Origin: Acidimicrobiales bacterium
Lineage (GTDB): Bacteria > Actinomycetota > Acidimicrobiia > Acidimicrobiales > Bog-793
Direction: 5' to 3'
Assembly (NCBI GenBank): GCA_030037405.1
Contig: JASHRK010000018.1
Coordinates: forward strand, 1-5,965
Length of the DNA: 5,965 bases
Part shown: positions 1 to 5,953 of the stretch, in pieces
How positions within the stretch are numbered: the first letter of the stretch is position 1
Layout of the letters: every line of letters begins with the position of its first letter
Notes under the pieces: model-generated
Seen by the model: the letters and a program-made list of their open reading frames with translations, nothing else
Database searches by the model: none
Told to the model about the DNA's origin: nothing
Position numbers and translations under genes: made by a program

Positions 1-31
1 GCAGCAGCTCCTCCAGCGACTTGTAGCTCAT
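1..31 (-). CDS. 5' end of an unidentified gene, running off the left edge
   Basis: Only the first ten codons are visible, reading MSYKSLEELL on the minus strand from an ATG at 29-31. The start is supported by a perfect GAGGAGG Shine-Dalgarno at 38-44, six bases upstream of the ATG. The gene points the same way as the flavin oxidoreductase at 133-1197 and starts about 100 bp after that gene's stop, so the two could be co-transcribed, although a small hairpin lies between them. Ten residues are too few to assign a family. The opening is reminiscent of the N-termini of aminomethyltransferase-fold O-demethylases (LigM/GcvT-like), but this is a weak impression and no function is claimed. Confidence 0.55.
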   Translation of the reverse strand, partial: MSYKSLEELL

Positions 32-37
32 CGCCCA

Positions 38-44
38 CCTCCTC
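38..44 (-). promoter_or_regulatory. Ribosome binding site of the left-edge gene
   Basis: GAGGAGG on the minus strand lies six bases upstream of the ATG at 29-31. It is the main reason for believing that a gene starts here. Confidence 0.6.
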
Positions 45-97
45 GTCCTCTACCTGGGCAAAGCGTAGGTCACTTGATTCGCGCCCGATCAGCACGG

Positions 98-115
98 CAG
101 GGCTCGAGCGCCCTG
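98..115. repeat. Inverted repeat (possible hairpin) after the oxidoreductase gene
   Basis: CAGGGC at 98-103 and GCCCTG at 110-115 are perfect inverted arms around a six-base loop TCGAGC. The hairpin sits 17 bp past the stop codon of the oxidoreductase on its transcribed side. It could weaken transcription into the left-edge gene, but no run of T follows on the minus strand, so a classical intrinsic terminator is not demonstrated. Confidence 0.3.
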
Positions 116-132
116 GCCCACCACGAGATGTT

Positions 133-1197
133 TCAGTCGAACTTGCTCACGATCGGGAGGACCTCCTCGGCGAAAAGCTCGAGGCTCGCCTCGGCCTGCG
201 GTGGTGGGAGCCCACCGAACGACGGGATCACGTGCAGCTCGAAGCTGCCCATCACCTCGCGGATGTGCTCCAGCTTCTCGATCAGCTCGTCGGGCGTCCC
301 GATCAGGGCGCAGGCGGCGAAGCCGGCGGCCACGTTCTCGAGTCCGATCTCCCGCAGCATCTTCGCCTGCTCGTCGTAGCGCTGGTAGCCGGCGATGCCG
401 CGGAAGTGGTCGCCCGCCATCTCGTAGTGGTCAACGTTGGAGTAGAAGAAACGCAGCACGATCTCGTCGCCGCGCTCCCGTGCGACGTCACCGTCCTCGT
501 TGCAGTAGAGACCGACGTTTATGGCGATGGGCGGGGCTTCGAGCTCGTAGGCGTCGCGGTACTGCTCACGGTAGGAGATGAAGGTGTCCATGGTGTCATC
601 GACGGGCCGGGTGAGGATGGCGAGGAGGCGGGCGCGGCAGGCGACGGCCGACACGATCGAGTCCGGAGAGGTGGCGACACAGTAGATGCGGTCGGCGAAA
701 GACTGAACCGGCCGGGGACGGAGCACGGTCTCGGGCTGCGGGTAGTAAGGTCCCTCCCCCGCCATCACCCCGGTCTCGAGCGCCCGCAGGATCATCGGTG
801 CCGCCTCGTCGAAACGCTCGCGGGACTCGCCCATCTCCACGCGCATGGCCGCGTACTCCTTGCGAGAGAGGCCCCGCCCCATCCCGAAGAGCACTCGGCC
901 CTCGGAGAGAATGTCGAGCATGATGAGCTTCTCTGCGACGCGGATCGGGTCGTGCCAGGGGAGGATGACGGCGGCGGTTCCCAGCTTGAGATGCTCGGTC
1001 TGGGCGGCCACCCAGGTAAGGAACTGGAGGTTGTCGGGGCACATCGAGTAGTCGTCGAAGTGGTGCTCGACCGACCAGACCGAGTCGAAGCCGAGCTCTT
1101 CGACGCGAACGGCGAGTCGAGCCTCGCCGCGGAACATCTCTGCGTCCGAGAGGTTCTCGTGGAGGTTGCCGAAGCCGAAGTTCACACCGACCTGCAT
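133..1197 (-). CDS. LLM-class flavin-dependent oxidoreductase (luciferase-like monooxygenase family)
   Basis: This 354-residue protein has the usual length and layout of bacterial-luciferase-like TIM-barrel enzymes, which use reduced FMN or F420 to oxidise or reduce small organic substrates in the cytoplasm. The N-terminal strand MQVGVNFGFG leads to a helix and the family core LGFDSVWSVEHHF (residues 35-47). LKLGTAAVILPWHDP follows (70-84), then the EKLIMLDILSEGRVLFGMGRG block (89-109), the most diagnostic stretch. Near the C-terminus IGTPDELIEKL (299-309) is the typical late motif. No signal peptide or membrane segment is seen. The ATG at 1195-1197 has GGAGG at 1205-1209, seven bases upstream. 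The gene is divergent from the glycosidase at 1307. Nearby genes do not reveal the substrate, and the choice between FMN and F420 cannot be read from the sequence; an FMN-type alkanal-monooxygenase-like annotation is as far as I can go. Confidence 0.92.
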   Translation of the reverse strand: MQVGVNFGFGNLHENLSDAEMFRGEARLAVRVEELGFDSVWSVEHHFDDYSMCPDNLQFLTWVAAQTEHLKLGTAAVILPWHDPIRVAEKLIMLDILSEGRVLFGMGRGLSRKEYAAMRVEMGESRERFDEAAPMILRALETGVMAGEGPYYPQPETVLRPRPVQSFADRIYCVATSPDSIVSAVACRARLLAILTRPVDDTMDTFISYREQYRDAYELEAPPIAINVGLYCNEDGDVARERGDEIVLRFFYSNVDHYEMAGDHFRGIAGYQRYDEQAKMLREIGLENVAAGFAACALIGTPDELIEKLEHIREVMGSFELHVIPSFGGLPPPQAEASLELFAEEVLPIVSKFD

Positions 1198-1306
1198 CGC
1201 CGTTCCTCCGTCCTGCCGTCACCGCAGCTTTCGCAAGCCTATCCCCCGCTCTGCTCGCCGCCTCTGCCAAGCTGCATGAGTCAAAGAGACACGCAGGAGG
1301 ATCTCA
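1198..1306. promoter_or_regulatory. Divergent intergenic region between oxidoreductase and glycosidase
   Basis: These 109 bp must hold the 5' signals of both flanking genes. Both ribosome binding sites are clear: GGAGG at 1205-1209 for the minus gene and AGGAGG at 1295-1300 for the plus gene. A perfect 7-bp inverted repeat, GCAGCTT at 1224-1230 and AAGCTGC at 1269-1275, brackets the centre with a 38-bp spacer. A TTGACT resembling a -35 box lies on the minus strand at 1279-1284, but no credible -10 box sits at the right distance. The promoters are therefore not assigned. Confidence 0.4.
1295..1300 (+). promoter_or_regulatory. Ribosome binding site of the glycosidase gene
   Basis: A perfect AGGAGG lies six bases upstream of the ATG at 1307 and fixes that start. 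Confidence 0.75.
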
Positions 1307-3487
1307 ATGGAAGTACGCGTCGGACCTGCTGTGATCGTGGTCCATCTCGACGACGAGGTGCTGGTCTGCGATGCCCATGCCTCGCTCTCGAGCGACGCCC
1401 AGCAGGGTTACTTCATGGCCGACACGCGGCTCGTCTCCGGCTACCGGCTGAAGATCGGCCGCAGCGCTCCCATCCTCTTGAACTCCTCCCGGGTCGACGC
1501 CCACTCGGCGCGTTTTGAGTTCACGAACCCCCGCCTTCTCGACGACAATGGTTACGAGGTGCCGGAGAACAGCCTGCATCTCCGGCTCGACCGAGTGCTC
1601 GGCAGGGGTGTGCACGAGGACTACGAGCTCACGAATTACTCGGGGCGCTCCGTCGACTGCATCGTCGAAGTGAGCATCGAGTCGGACTTCGCCGATATTT
1701 TCGACGTGAAGGACCAGCGCCTGCAGCGGCGGGGCCTCATTCGCAGCACCTGGGACCCCACGACCGCCACGCTCCGGAACCACTTCGTCCACGAGAGCTT
1801 CGATCGCGGGATTCTCATCGAGGCCCGCGACGCCCGCGAGTCGGCCACCTACGCGAACGGCGCTCTCCTCTTCCCGGTGCGCCTCGAGCAGGGCGGGAGC
1901 TGGCACAGCTGCCTGCTCTGGCGGCCCGTCCTCGAGCCTACGAGGGTGATGCAGACGACGGAGAAGTGCCACAACCTCATCCGTAGCGCGACGGGAAAGA
2001 ACAGAGCGGCTCCGGTCGCCTCAGTGACGACGAGCGACCCGGAGGTAACCGCCACCATCCGCCAGGCCATCGACGACTTGGCGGAGCTGCGGATGCGAGC
2101 TCACGTGACCCCGGCCTTTCTCGACCTGAACGAGGAGAACGGCTCACGTCCCTGGGACGGTGCCGAGGAGGACTACTGGCTACCGGCTGCAGGAGTGCCT
2201 TGGTTCGTAAGCGTCTTCGGTCGCGACGCTCTCGTCGCCTCGCTCCAGTTGCTCCCGGTGTCCTACCGTTTTGCCGAGGGGAGCCTGCGGGCTCTCGCCG
2301 CCCTGCAGGCGACGGCCACGGACGACGACCGAGACATGCAGCCGGGCAAGATCCAGCACGAGCTCCGCCGCGGCGAGCTCGCGAGGCTCCACCTCATCCC
2401 CCACACTCCGTACTACGGGAGCCACGACGCCACCTCCCTCTTCGTGCTCACAGCGGCGGAGACGTGGCGGTGGCACGCCAACCGGAGCGAGCTCGACCGG
2501 TTGCGCCCCCACGTCGAGGCGGCGCTCTCCTGGATAGACCAGGACGGGGACGAGGACGGCGACGGCATACAGGAGTACCGCACGCGCTCGTCACGTGGCT
2601 ACTTCAACCAGGGTTGGAAGGACGCCCACGACGCCATCCTCCACCGCGACGGCAGCGTCCCCGAGCTCCCCATCGCCACCTGCGAGATCCAGGGCCTAGT
2701 CGTAGGTGCAAAACGTGCCTGGGCGGACGTCCTCGAGCAGGCTTACGGCGACGATGCCGCTGCCGCCCAGCTGCGAAAGGACGCCGCCAGGCTCGCCGAG
2801 GTGATCGAGGATCGTTTCTACTGGGAGTCCGAGGGGACGTACTACCTCGGGCTCGACGGCGACAAGCGACCGATCGAGACGGTCGCCTCGAACCCGGGGC
2901 ATCTCCTCTTCTACGGCGCCATCGACGCCGCACGGGCGGCCCGGGTCGTGCAGCGCCTCTTCGAGGATGACCTCTGGAGCGGTTGGGGGATCCGCACTCT
3001 CTCCGCCTTGCACCCCTCCTACAACCCGTTCTCCTACCAGCTCGGCTCGGTCTGGCCGCACGACAACGTCCTCATCGCCGCCGGCCTGCGCCGTTACGGC
3101 TTCCATGCCGAGGCACACACGGTCGCACGCGCGATGATCGACGCCGCCGGCTGTCTCGTGGACCGGCGGCTGCCCGAGCTGTACGCGGGGCTCGATCGGG
3201 ACGAGGGCTCCTTCCCGGTGCAGTACCTCGGCGCCAACGTTCCCCAGGCCTGGGCCTCGGGAGCGATCGTGCAGCTCCTCGACGTACTCCTCGGCTTCCG
3301 GCCCGACGCCGCCAACAGGTCCCTCGAGGTCCGTCCCGCCCTCCCGGACTGGCTCGACGAGATCTCGATCAAAGGCATGCACTTCGCCGACGAGGAGCTC
3401 GAGCTCACGATCCGCCACACCGCCTCGGGCGGCCACGAGCTCGAGGTCGGTGCCAGCGGGGACGTCGCCATCAGCCTCGCGAGCTGA
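1307..3487 (+). CDS. Glycogen-debranching-type glycosidase (GDE_N_bis plus (alpha/alpha)6 catalytic domain; amylo-alpha-1,6-glucosidase-like)
   Basis: This 726-residue protein matches the bacterial 'glycogen debranching N-terminal domain' family. Residues about 10-210 are the beta-rich N-terminal domain, with FMADTRLVSGYRL (36-48) and ENSLHLRLDR (87-96) as its recognisable blocks. Residues about 245-670 form an alpha-toroid glycosidase domain: PWFVSVFGRDALV (298-310), GSHDATSLFVL (371-381), the acidic DGDGIQEY (417-424), NQGWKDAHDAI (434-444), YNPFSYQLGSVWPHDN (572-587) and PQAWASGA (646-653). D439 in WKD is a candidate catalytic acid by family analogy. The C-terminus is a short beta-rich tail. 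No signal peptide is seen, so it is probably cytoplasmic. The family is annotated as hydrolysing alpha-1,6 glucosidic links of glycogen-like substrates, but few members have been tested, so the true substrate may be another alpha-glucoside. It faces a GT4 glycosyltransferase tail to tail with 25 bp between stops. Confidence 0.92.
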   Translation: MEVRVGPAVIVVHLDDEVLVCDAHASLSSDAQQGYFMADTRLVSGYRLKIGRSAPILLNSSRVDAHSARFEFTNPRLLDDNGYEVPENSLHLRLDRVLGRGVHEDYELTNYSGRSVDCIVEVSIESDFADIFDVKDQRLQRRGLIRSTWDPTTATLRNHFVHESFDRGILIEARDARESATYANGALLFPVRLEQGGSWHSCLLWRPVLEPTRVMQTTEKCHNLIRSATGKNRAAPVASVTTSDPEVTATIRQAIDDLAELRMRAHVTPAFLDLNEENGSRPWDGAEEDYWLPAAGVPWFVSVFGRDALVASLQLLPVSYRFAEGSLRALAALQATATDDDRDMQPGKIQHELRRGELARLHLIPHTPYYGSHDATSLFVLTAAETWRWHANRSELDRLRPHVEAALSWIDQDGDEDGDGIQEYRTRSSRGYFNQGWKDAHDAILHRDGSVPELPIATCEIQGLVVGAKRAWADVLEQAYGDDAAAAQLRKDAARLAEVIEDRFYWESEGTYYLGLDGDKRPIETVASNPGHLLFYGAIDAARAARVVQRLFEDDLWSGWGIRTLSALHPSYNPFSYQLGSVWPHDNVLIAAGLRRYGFHAEAHTVARAMIDAAGCLVDRRLPELYAGLDRDEGSFPVQYLGANVPQAWASGAIVQLLDVLLGFRPDAANRSLEVRPALPDWLDEISIKGMHFADEELELTIRHTASGGHELEVGASGDVAISLAS

Positions 3488-3512
3488 GCGGTTCAGTCGG
3501 AGGCGAGCTGCT

Positions 3513-4559
3513 TCAATGCTCGGGGGGCCGCCCCGGGTCCGCCTCCTCGACGACCTTCTCGTACACCTCCACGTGGCGGGCGACCATCCGCTCGATTGAG
3601 AAGTTCTCCTCCGCCGCCTCCCGGCACCGCACCCGGTCGAGGAGCGAGGCCTTTGCCACGGCATCGACGAGACCGAGGTGATCGTCGGCGAGGACGCCGG
3701 TGACGCCGTCCTCGACGATCTCAGGGGCGGCGCCGCAGTGGGTCGTCACGACGGGGGTGCCGCAGGCGAGAGACTCGAGCATCACCATCCCGAACGGCTC
3801 CGGCCATGCGATCGGGTTGAGGAGGCAGACCGCTCCTGCGAGAAGGCGAAGTTTCTCCTCGACCGGCACCTCGCCCACGTACTCGACCCCGGCGCCGAGA
3901 AGAGGCTCCACCTGCTCCTCGAAGTACAAGAGCTCTGCGGGCTCGGAGCATTTGCCGGCGATGACGAGGGGGATGTGCGCGGCGCGGGCGACCTCGGCGG
4001 CGACGTGGACGCCCTTCGAGGCGGCGATCCGTCCCAGGAAGAGCACGTAGCCTCCCCGACCGTCACCCTCGGGGAACTCCTTCACCTCGACGCCGTGATG
4101 GATGACGCCGGCAAGTCTGACGCCACGGGCAGCGGCCGCCTGAGATCGGGAGATGGCGATGACCGGGACCCTCGTCCCCACTGCTGCGTAGTACTCGTCG
4201 AGCCCCTCGCCGAAGGGCCCGTGGTTCGTCGTGACGACCGGACCCGAGAAGAAACCCGCCGCGTAGATCGGCCCGGCGAGGGTGTGGTCGTGCACGACGT
4301 CGAAGTCGCCCGCCTCGGCGTAGGCGGCGATGACGTGGCGGATCTCGAGCAGTCCGCCATCGGGCCGACCGATGCCGACGGCGTGGGGGAAGTGCGAGGC
4401 GCGGGGCACGGGGCACGAGCTGTCCCCGCTCGCGAAGAGGGTCACCTCGTGACCGGCGGCGTCGAGGCCGCGGGCGAGGCCGTCGAGAACGGCCTCGGTA
4501 CCCCCATACCCGGGTGGGGGGACGGGCACCCACGGTGGGGCGATGACGGCAATGCGCAT
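3513..4559 (-). CDS. Glycosyltransferase family 4 (GT-B fold)
   Basis: This 348-residue protein has the normal length of a GT4 enzyme, which transfers a sugar from a nucleotide-sugar donor to an acceptor with retention of configuration. The N-terminal Rossmann half opens with MRIAVIAPPW and GYGGTEAVLDGLA (17-29), where the glycine loop contacts the donor. VVHDHT (88-93) and TNHGPFGEG (111-119) follow. The C-terminal half contains YVLFLGRIAASKG (171-183), whose R177 and K182 bind donor phosphates. PEPFGMVMLESLACGTPVV (253-271) holds the E-x7-E motif (E254 and E262). No membrane segment is seen. I chose the ATG at 4557-4559 because the family begins MRIA and AGGAG at 4565-4569 lies five bases upstream. 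An in-frame ATG at 4596-4598 would add 13 residues, with only a weak AGGA ten bases upstream. Acceptor and donor cannot be read from the sequence. Confidence 0.92.
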   Translation of the reverse strand: MRIAVIAPPWVPVPPPGYGGTEAVLDGLARGLDAAGHEVTLFASGDSSCPVPRASHFPHAVGIGRPDGGLLEIRHVIAAYAEAGDFDVVHDHTLAGPIYAAGFFSGPVVTTNHGPFGEGLDEYYAAVGTRVPVIAISRSQAAAARGVRLAGVIHHGVEVKEFPEGDGRGGYVLFLGRIAASKGVHVAAEVARAAHIPLVIAGKCSEPAELLYFEEQVEPLLGAGVEYVGEVPVEEKLRLLAGAVCLLNPIAWPEPFGMVMLESLACGTPVVTTHCGAAPEIVEDGVTGVLADDHLGLVDAVAKASLLDRVRCREAAEENFSIERMVARHVEVYEKVVEEADPGRPPEH

Positions 4560-4564
4560 CTCGT

Positions 4565-4569
4565 CTCCT
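4565..4569 (-). promoter_or_regulatory. Ribosome binding site that selects the GT4 start
   Basis: AGGAG on the minus strand with a five-base spacer to the ATG at 4557-4559. It favours this start over the in-frame ATG at 4596-4598. Confidence 0.6.
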
Positions 4570-4574
4570 GCGTT

Positions 4575-4591
4575 TGCCAGTACGCCTGGCA
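4575..4591. repeat. 17-bp perfect inverted repeat in the leader of the GT4 gene
   Basis: TGCCAG at 4575-4580 and CTGGCA at 4586-4591 flank a five-base spacer TACGC. The repeat lies in the divergent spacer, five bases beyond the GT4 ribosome binding site. It could be an operator for a dimeric regulator or a small hairpin in the GT4 mRNA leader. If translation instead began at 4598 it would lie inside the coding region, which would weaken the regulatory reading. Confidence 0.35.
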
Positions 4592-4732
4592 GCTTCATCG
4601 GTCTCGCTTCCTCTCAAGTGTCGTGTCACCGTGAGGGGGATGCAAGTGGCGAGTGTCGCTCACAGCAAGCCCCGGCTCCGAGGCTCGGGCGCCCGGTTGT
4701 GCAGTCGCTCCCGGCGAGGAAAGATCCCCTCC

Positions 4733-5734
4733 ATGAGAGACGAGGAGCGGGCCGTGGCCCATGAGCCCCCGGAAGAGCTCCCGGCCGGTGGGGACGAGCG
4801 ACTGGGCCCCGTCGACGCCACGATCGTGCCCCGCTTCGCCGGCATCGCCACCTTCGCCCGCCTCCCCCGGCTCGACGAGGTGAGCGCTCCCGACGTCGTC
4901 ATAAGCGGGATCCCGTTCGACTCTGGTACGACCTACCGTCCGGGCGCCCGCTTCGGCCCGGCGCACATCCGGGAGTCCTCCCGCCTCCTCCGCCCCTACA
5001 ACCCCGCCCTTGACGTCGAGCCTTTCGCCGCCTTGCAAGTCGCCGACGCCGGCGACCTCGCCGTCAACCCGTTCTCGATAGAGGAAGCCATCGTGACGAT
5101 CGAGCACGGCGCTTCGGATCTCCTCGGCCAAGCTGGGCGTCTCGTGTCGCTCGGGGGAGACCACACCGTGGCATTGCCGCTGCTCAGAGCGTTCGTCGCC
5201 CGCCACGGTCCGCTCGCAGTGGTGCACTTCGACGCCCATCTCGACACCTGGGACACCTACTTCGGCGCTCGCTTCACCCACGGGACGCCCTTTAGGCGGG
5301 CGGCCGAAGAGGGACTGCTCGATCCGACCGGTTGCCTCCACGTCGGATCTCGCGGCCCGCTCTACTCGCGCTCCGATCTCTCCGAGGACGCCAGTTTCGG
5401 GTTCCAGGTCGTCACCTCGATCGAGGTCGAGCGAATGGGCCTCGACGCCGTCGTCGACCGCGTCCTCACGAGAGTCGGTGATCGGCCCACCTACCTTTCG
5501 GTGGACATCGACGTGCTCGATCCCGGGCTCGCACCCGGTACCGGTACTCCCGAGGCGGGCGGGCTCACCTCACGGGAGCTGCTGGCGATGGTCCGGGCCC
5601 TCAGCGACGTCAACCTCGTCGGCGCCGACGTCGTCGAGGTCTCTCCTGCCTACGACCACGCCCAGATCACCGGCATCGCTGCCGCCCACGTCTGCTACGA
5701 AGTGCTGTCGGCCATGGCGAAGGCGACCTCTTGA
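4733..5734 (+). CDS. speB: Agmatinase-type ureohydrolase (arginase/agmatinase superfamily)
   Basis: This cytoplasmic enzyme of 333 residues hydrolyses a guanidino group to urea plus an amine; agmatine to putrescine is the likeliest reaction. All metal ligands of the fold are present: H144 in GGDH, D167, H169 and D171 in FDAHLD, and D258 and D260 in SVDIDVLDP. H183 in THGTPFRRA and E302 in VVEVSP match the catalytic histidine and glutamate. The N-terminal PRFAGIATFARLPRL (33-47) and YRPGARFGPAHIRE (68-81) are typical of the agmatinase branch rather than arginase. Guanidinobutyrase, guanidinopropionase or guanidine hydrolase activity cannot be excluded. I chose the ATG at 4733 (GAGGA 12 bases upstream). 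A GTG at 4754 with AGGAG six bases upstream is a real rival and would remove seven residues. No other polyamine gene is visible nearby. Confidence 0.93.
   Translation: MRDEERAVAHEPPEELPAGGDERLGPVDATIVPRFAGIATFARLPRLDEVSAPDVVISGIPFDSGTTYRPGARFGPAHIRESSRLLRPYNPALDVEPFAALQVADAGDLAVNPFSIEEAIVTIEHGASDLLGQAGRLVSLGGDHTVALPLLRAFVARHGPLAVVHFDAHLDTWDTYFGARFTHGTPFRRAAEEGLLDPTGCLHVGSRGPLYSRSDLSEDASFGFQVVTSIEVERMGLDAVVDRVLTRVGDRPTYLSVDIDVLDPGLAPGTGTPEAGGLTSRELLAMVRALSDVNLVGADVVEVSPAYDHAQITGIAAAHVCYEVLSAMAKATS
4743..4747 (+). promoter_or_regulatory. Shine-Dalgarno-like AGGAG pointing to an alternative GTG start
   Basis: AGGAG lies six bases upstream of an in-frame GTG at 4754. It is better spaced than the GAGGA at 4716-4720, which is 12 bases from the ATG at 4733. 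It therefore leaves the ureohydrolase start open by seven codons. Confidence 0.4.
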
Positions 5735-5748
5735 GCCGCCTCGGCGGC
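5735..5748 (+). terminator. GC-rich hairpin directly after the ureohydrolase stop
   Basis: GCCGC at 5735-5739 and GCGGC at 5744-5748 form a five-base-pair stem with a CTCG loop, starting on the base after the TGA. Position and shape suit a transcription end for the ureohydrolase, but no T-run follows, so this is a possible terminator only. Confidence 0.3.
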
Positions 5749-5776
5749 CCCGCGACGACGCTGGCTCCAGCAACGC

Positions 5777-5953
5777 TCGCCGGGTGATCGGCGTGACCTC
5801 GCCCACCCATCCGGTGGCGGCGCCGTAGTAGTACGTGAACTCGCCAAAGGGGCCTTCCTCCTCCCGAACACCGGGAAGGAACCGGCCCTCCACCACGATC
5901 TCGGCGTGCGCCGGCAGACGAAAGAGGCTCGATCCTCCATACAGTTGCTCATA
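5777..5953 (-). pseudogene. Remnant of a UbiD-family decarboxylase gene
   Basis: On the minus strand 59 codons stay open downstream of a TGA at 5954-5956. From about 5923 they read as the middle of a UbiD-family (prenylated-FMN-dependent) decarboxylase: RLPAHAEIVVEGRFLPG, then EEEGPFGEFTYYYG, then VGEVTPITRR. The EGPFGE segment matches the family's E-x4-E catalytic acid motif. Intact family members usually run to about 450-500 residues. Here the upstream part is cut off by the in-frame stop, and after TPITRR the frame loses all resemblance; the expected arginine-aspartate-proline continuation is absent in all three minus-strand frames, and the antisense strand of the ureohydrolase follows. 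The last 30 or so bases of the window are more AT-rich than the rest. I read this as a decayed or broken gene. More fragments could lie to the right of the window. Confidence 0.6.

Larger units (their letters stand above)
4560..4732. promoter_or_regulatory. Divergent intergenic region between GT4 and ureohydrolase
   Basis: These 173 bp separate two outward-facing genes and should carry both promoters. Besides the 17-bp inverted repeat at 4575-4591 there is an imperfect hairpin at about 4646-4663, with arms GTGGCGA and TCGCTCAC around GTG. The plus strand stays open upstream to a TTG at 4574 in the ureohydrolase frame, but the encoded residues are arginine- and serine-rich and do not look like the enzyme family. 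No -35/-10 pair convinced me in this GC-rich sequence. Confidence 0.4.

Noticed and set aside
1279..1284. TTGACT on the minus strand as a -35 box for the oxidoreductase gene
   Set aside because: No acceptable -10 sequence lies 16-18 bp downstream, where the sequence is GC-rich.
232..1518. A 428-codon open frame on the plus strand opposite the flavin oxidoreductase
   Set aside because: It is antisense to a gene with clear family motifs, shows no recognisable domain, and long antisense frames are expected in GC-rich coding sequence.
411..1703. Possible dockerin/EF-hand calcium loop in the glycosidase (acidic run at residues 411-423, bases 2537-2575)
   Set aside because: The DxDxDG-like run lacks the glutamate expected at EF-hand position 12, and an acidic DGDG-EY segment before NQGWKD is usual in this glycosidase family. 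The start and end given here only satisfy the required fields; the bases to look at are 2537-2575.
2696..3664. A 322-codon open frame on the minus strand opposite the glycosidase
   Set aside because: It runs antisense through the conserved catalytic blocks of the glycosidase and into the GT4 gene, and has no plausible protein motifs of its own.
4574..4732. A 53-residue N-terminal extension of the ureohydrolase from a TTG at 4574
   Set aside because: The residues are arginine- and serine-rich without family similarity, the TTG has no binding site, and the extension would overlap the GT4 leader. It is ordinary intergenic sequence left open by high GC.
5695..5952. An 85-codon open frame on the minus strand starting at an ATG in the right-edge region
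   Set aside because: It is in a different frame from the UbiD-like reading, is arginine-rich and has no recognisable motif, so it is a frame shadow.
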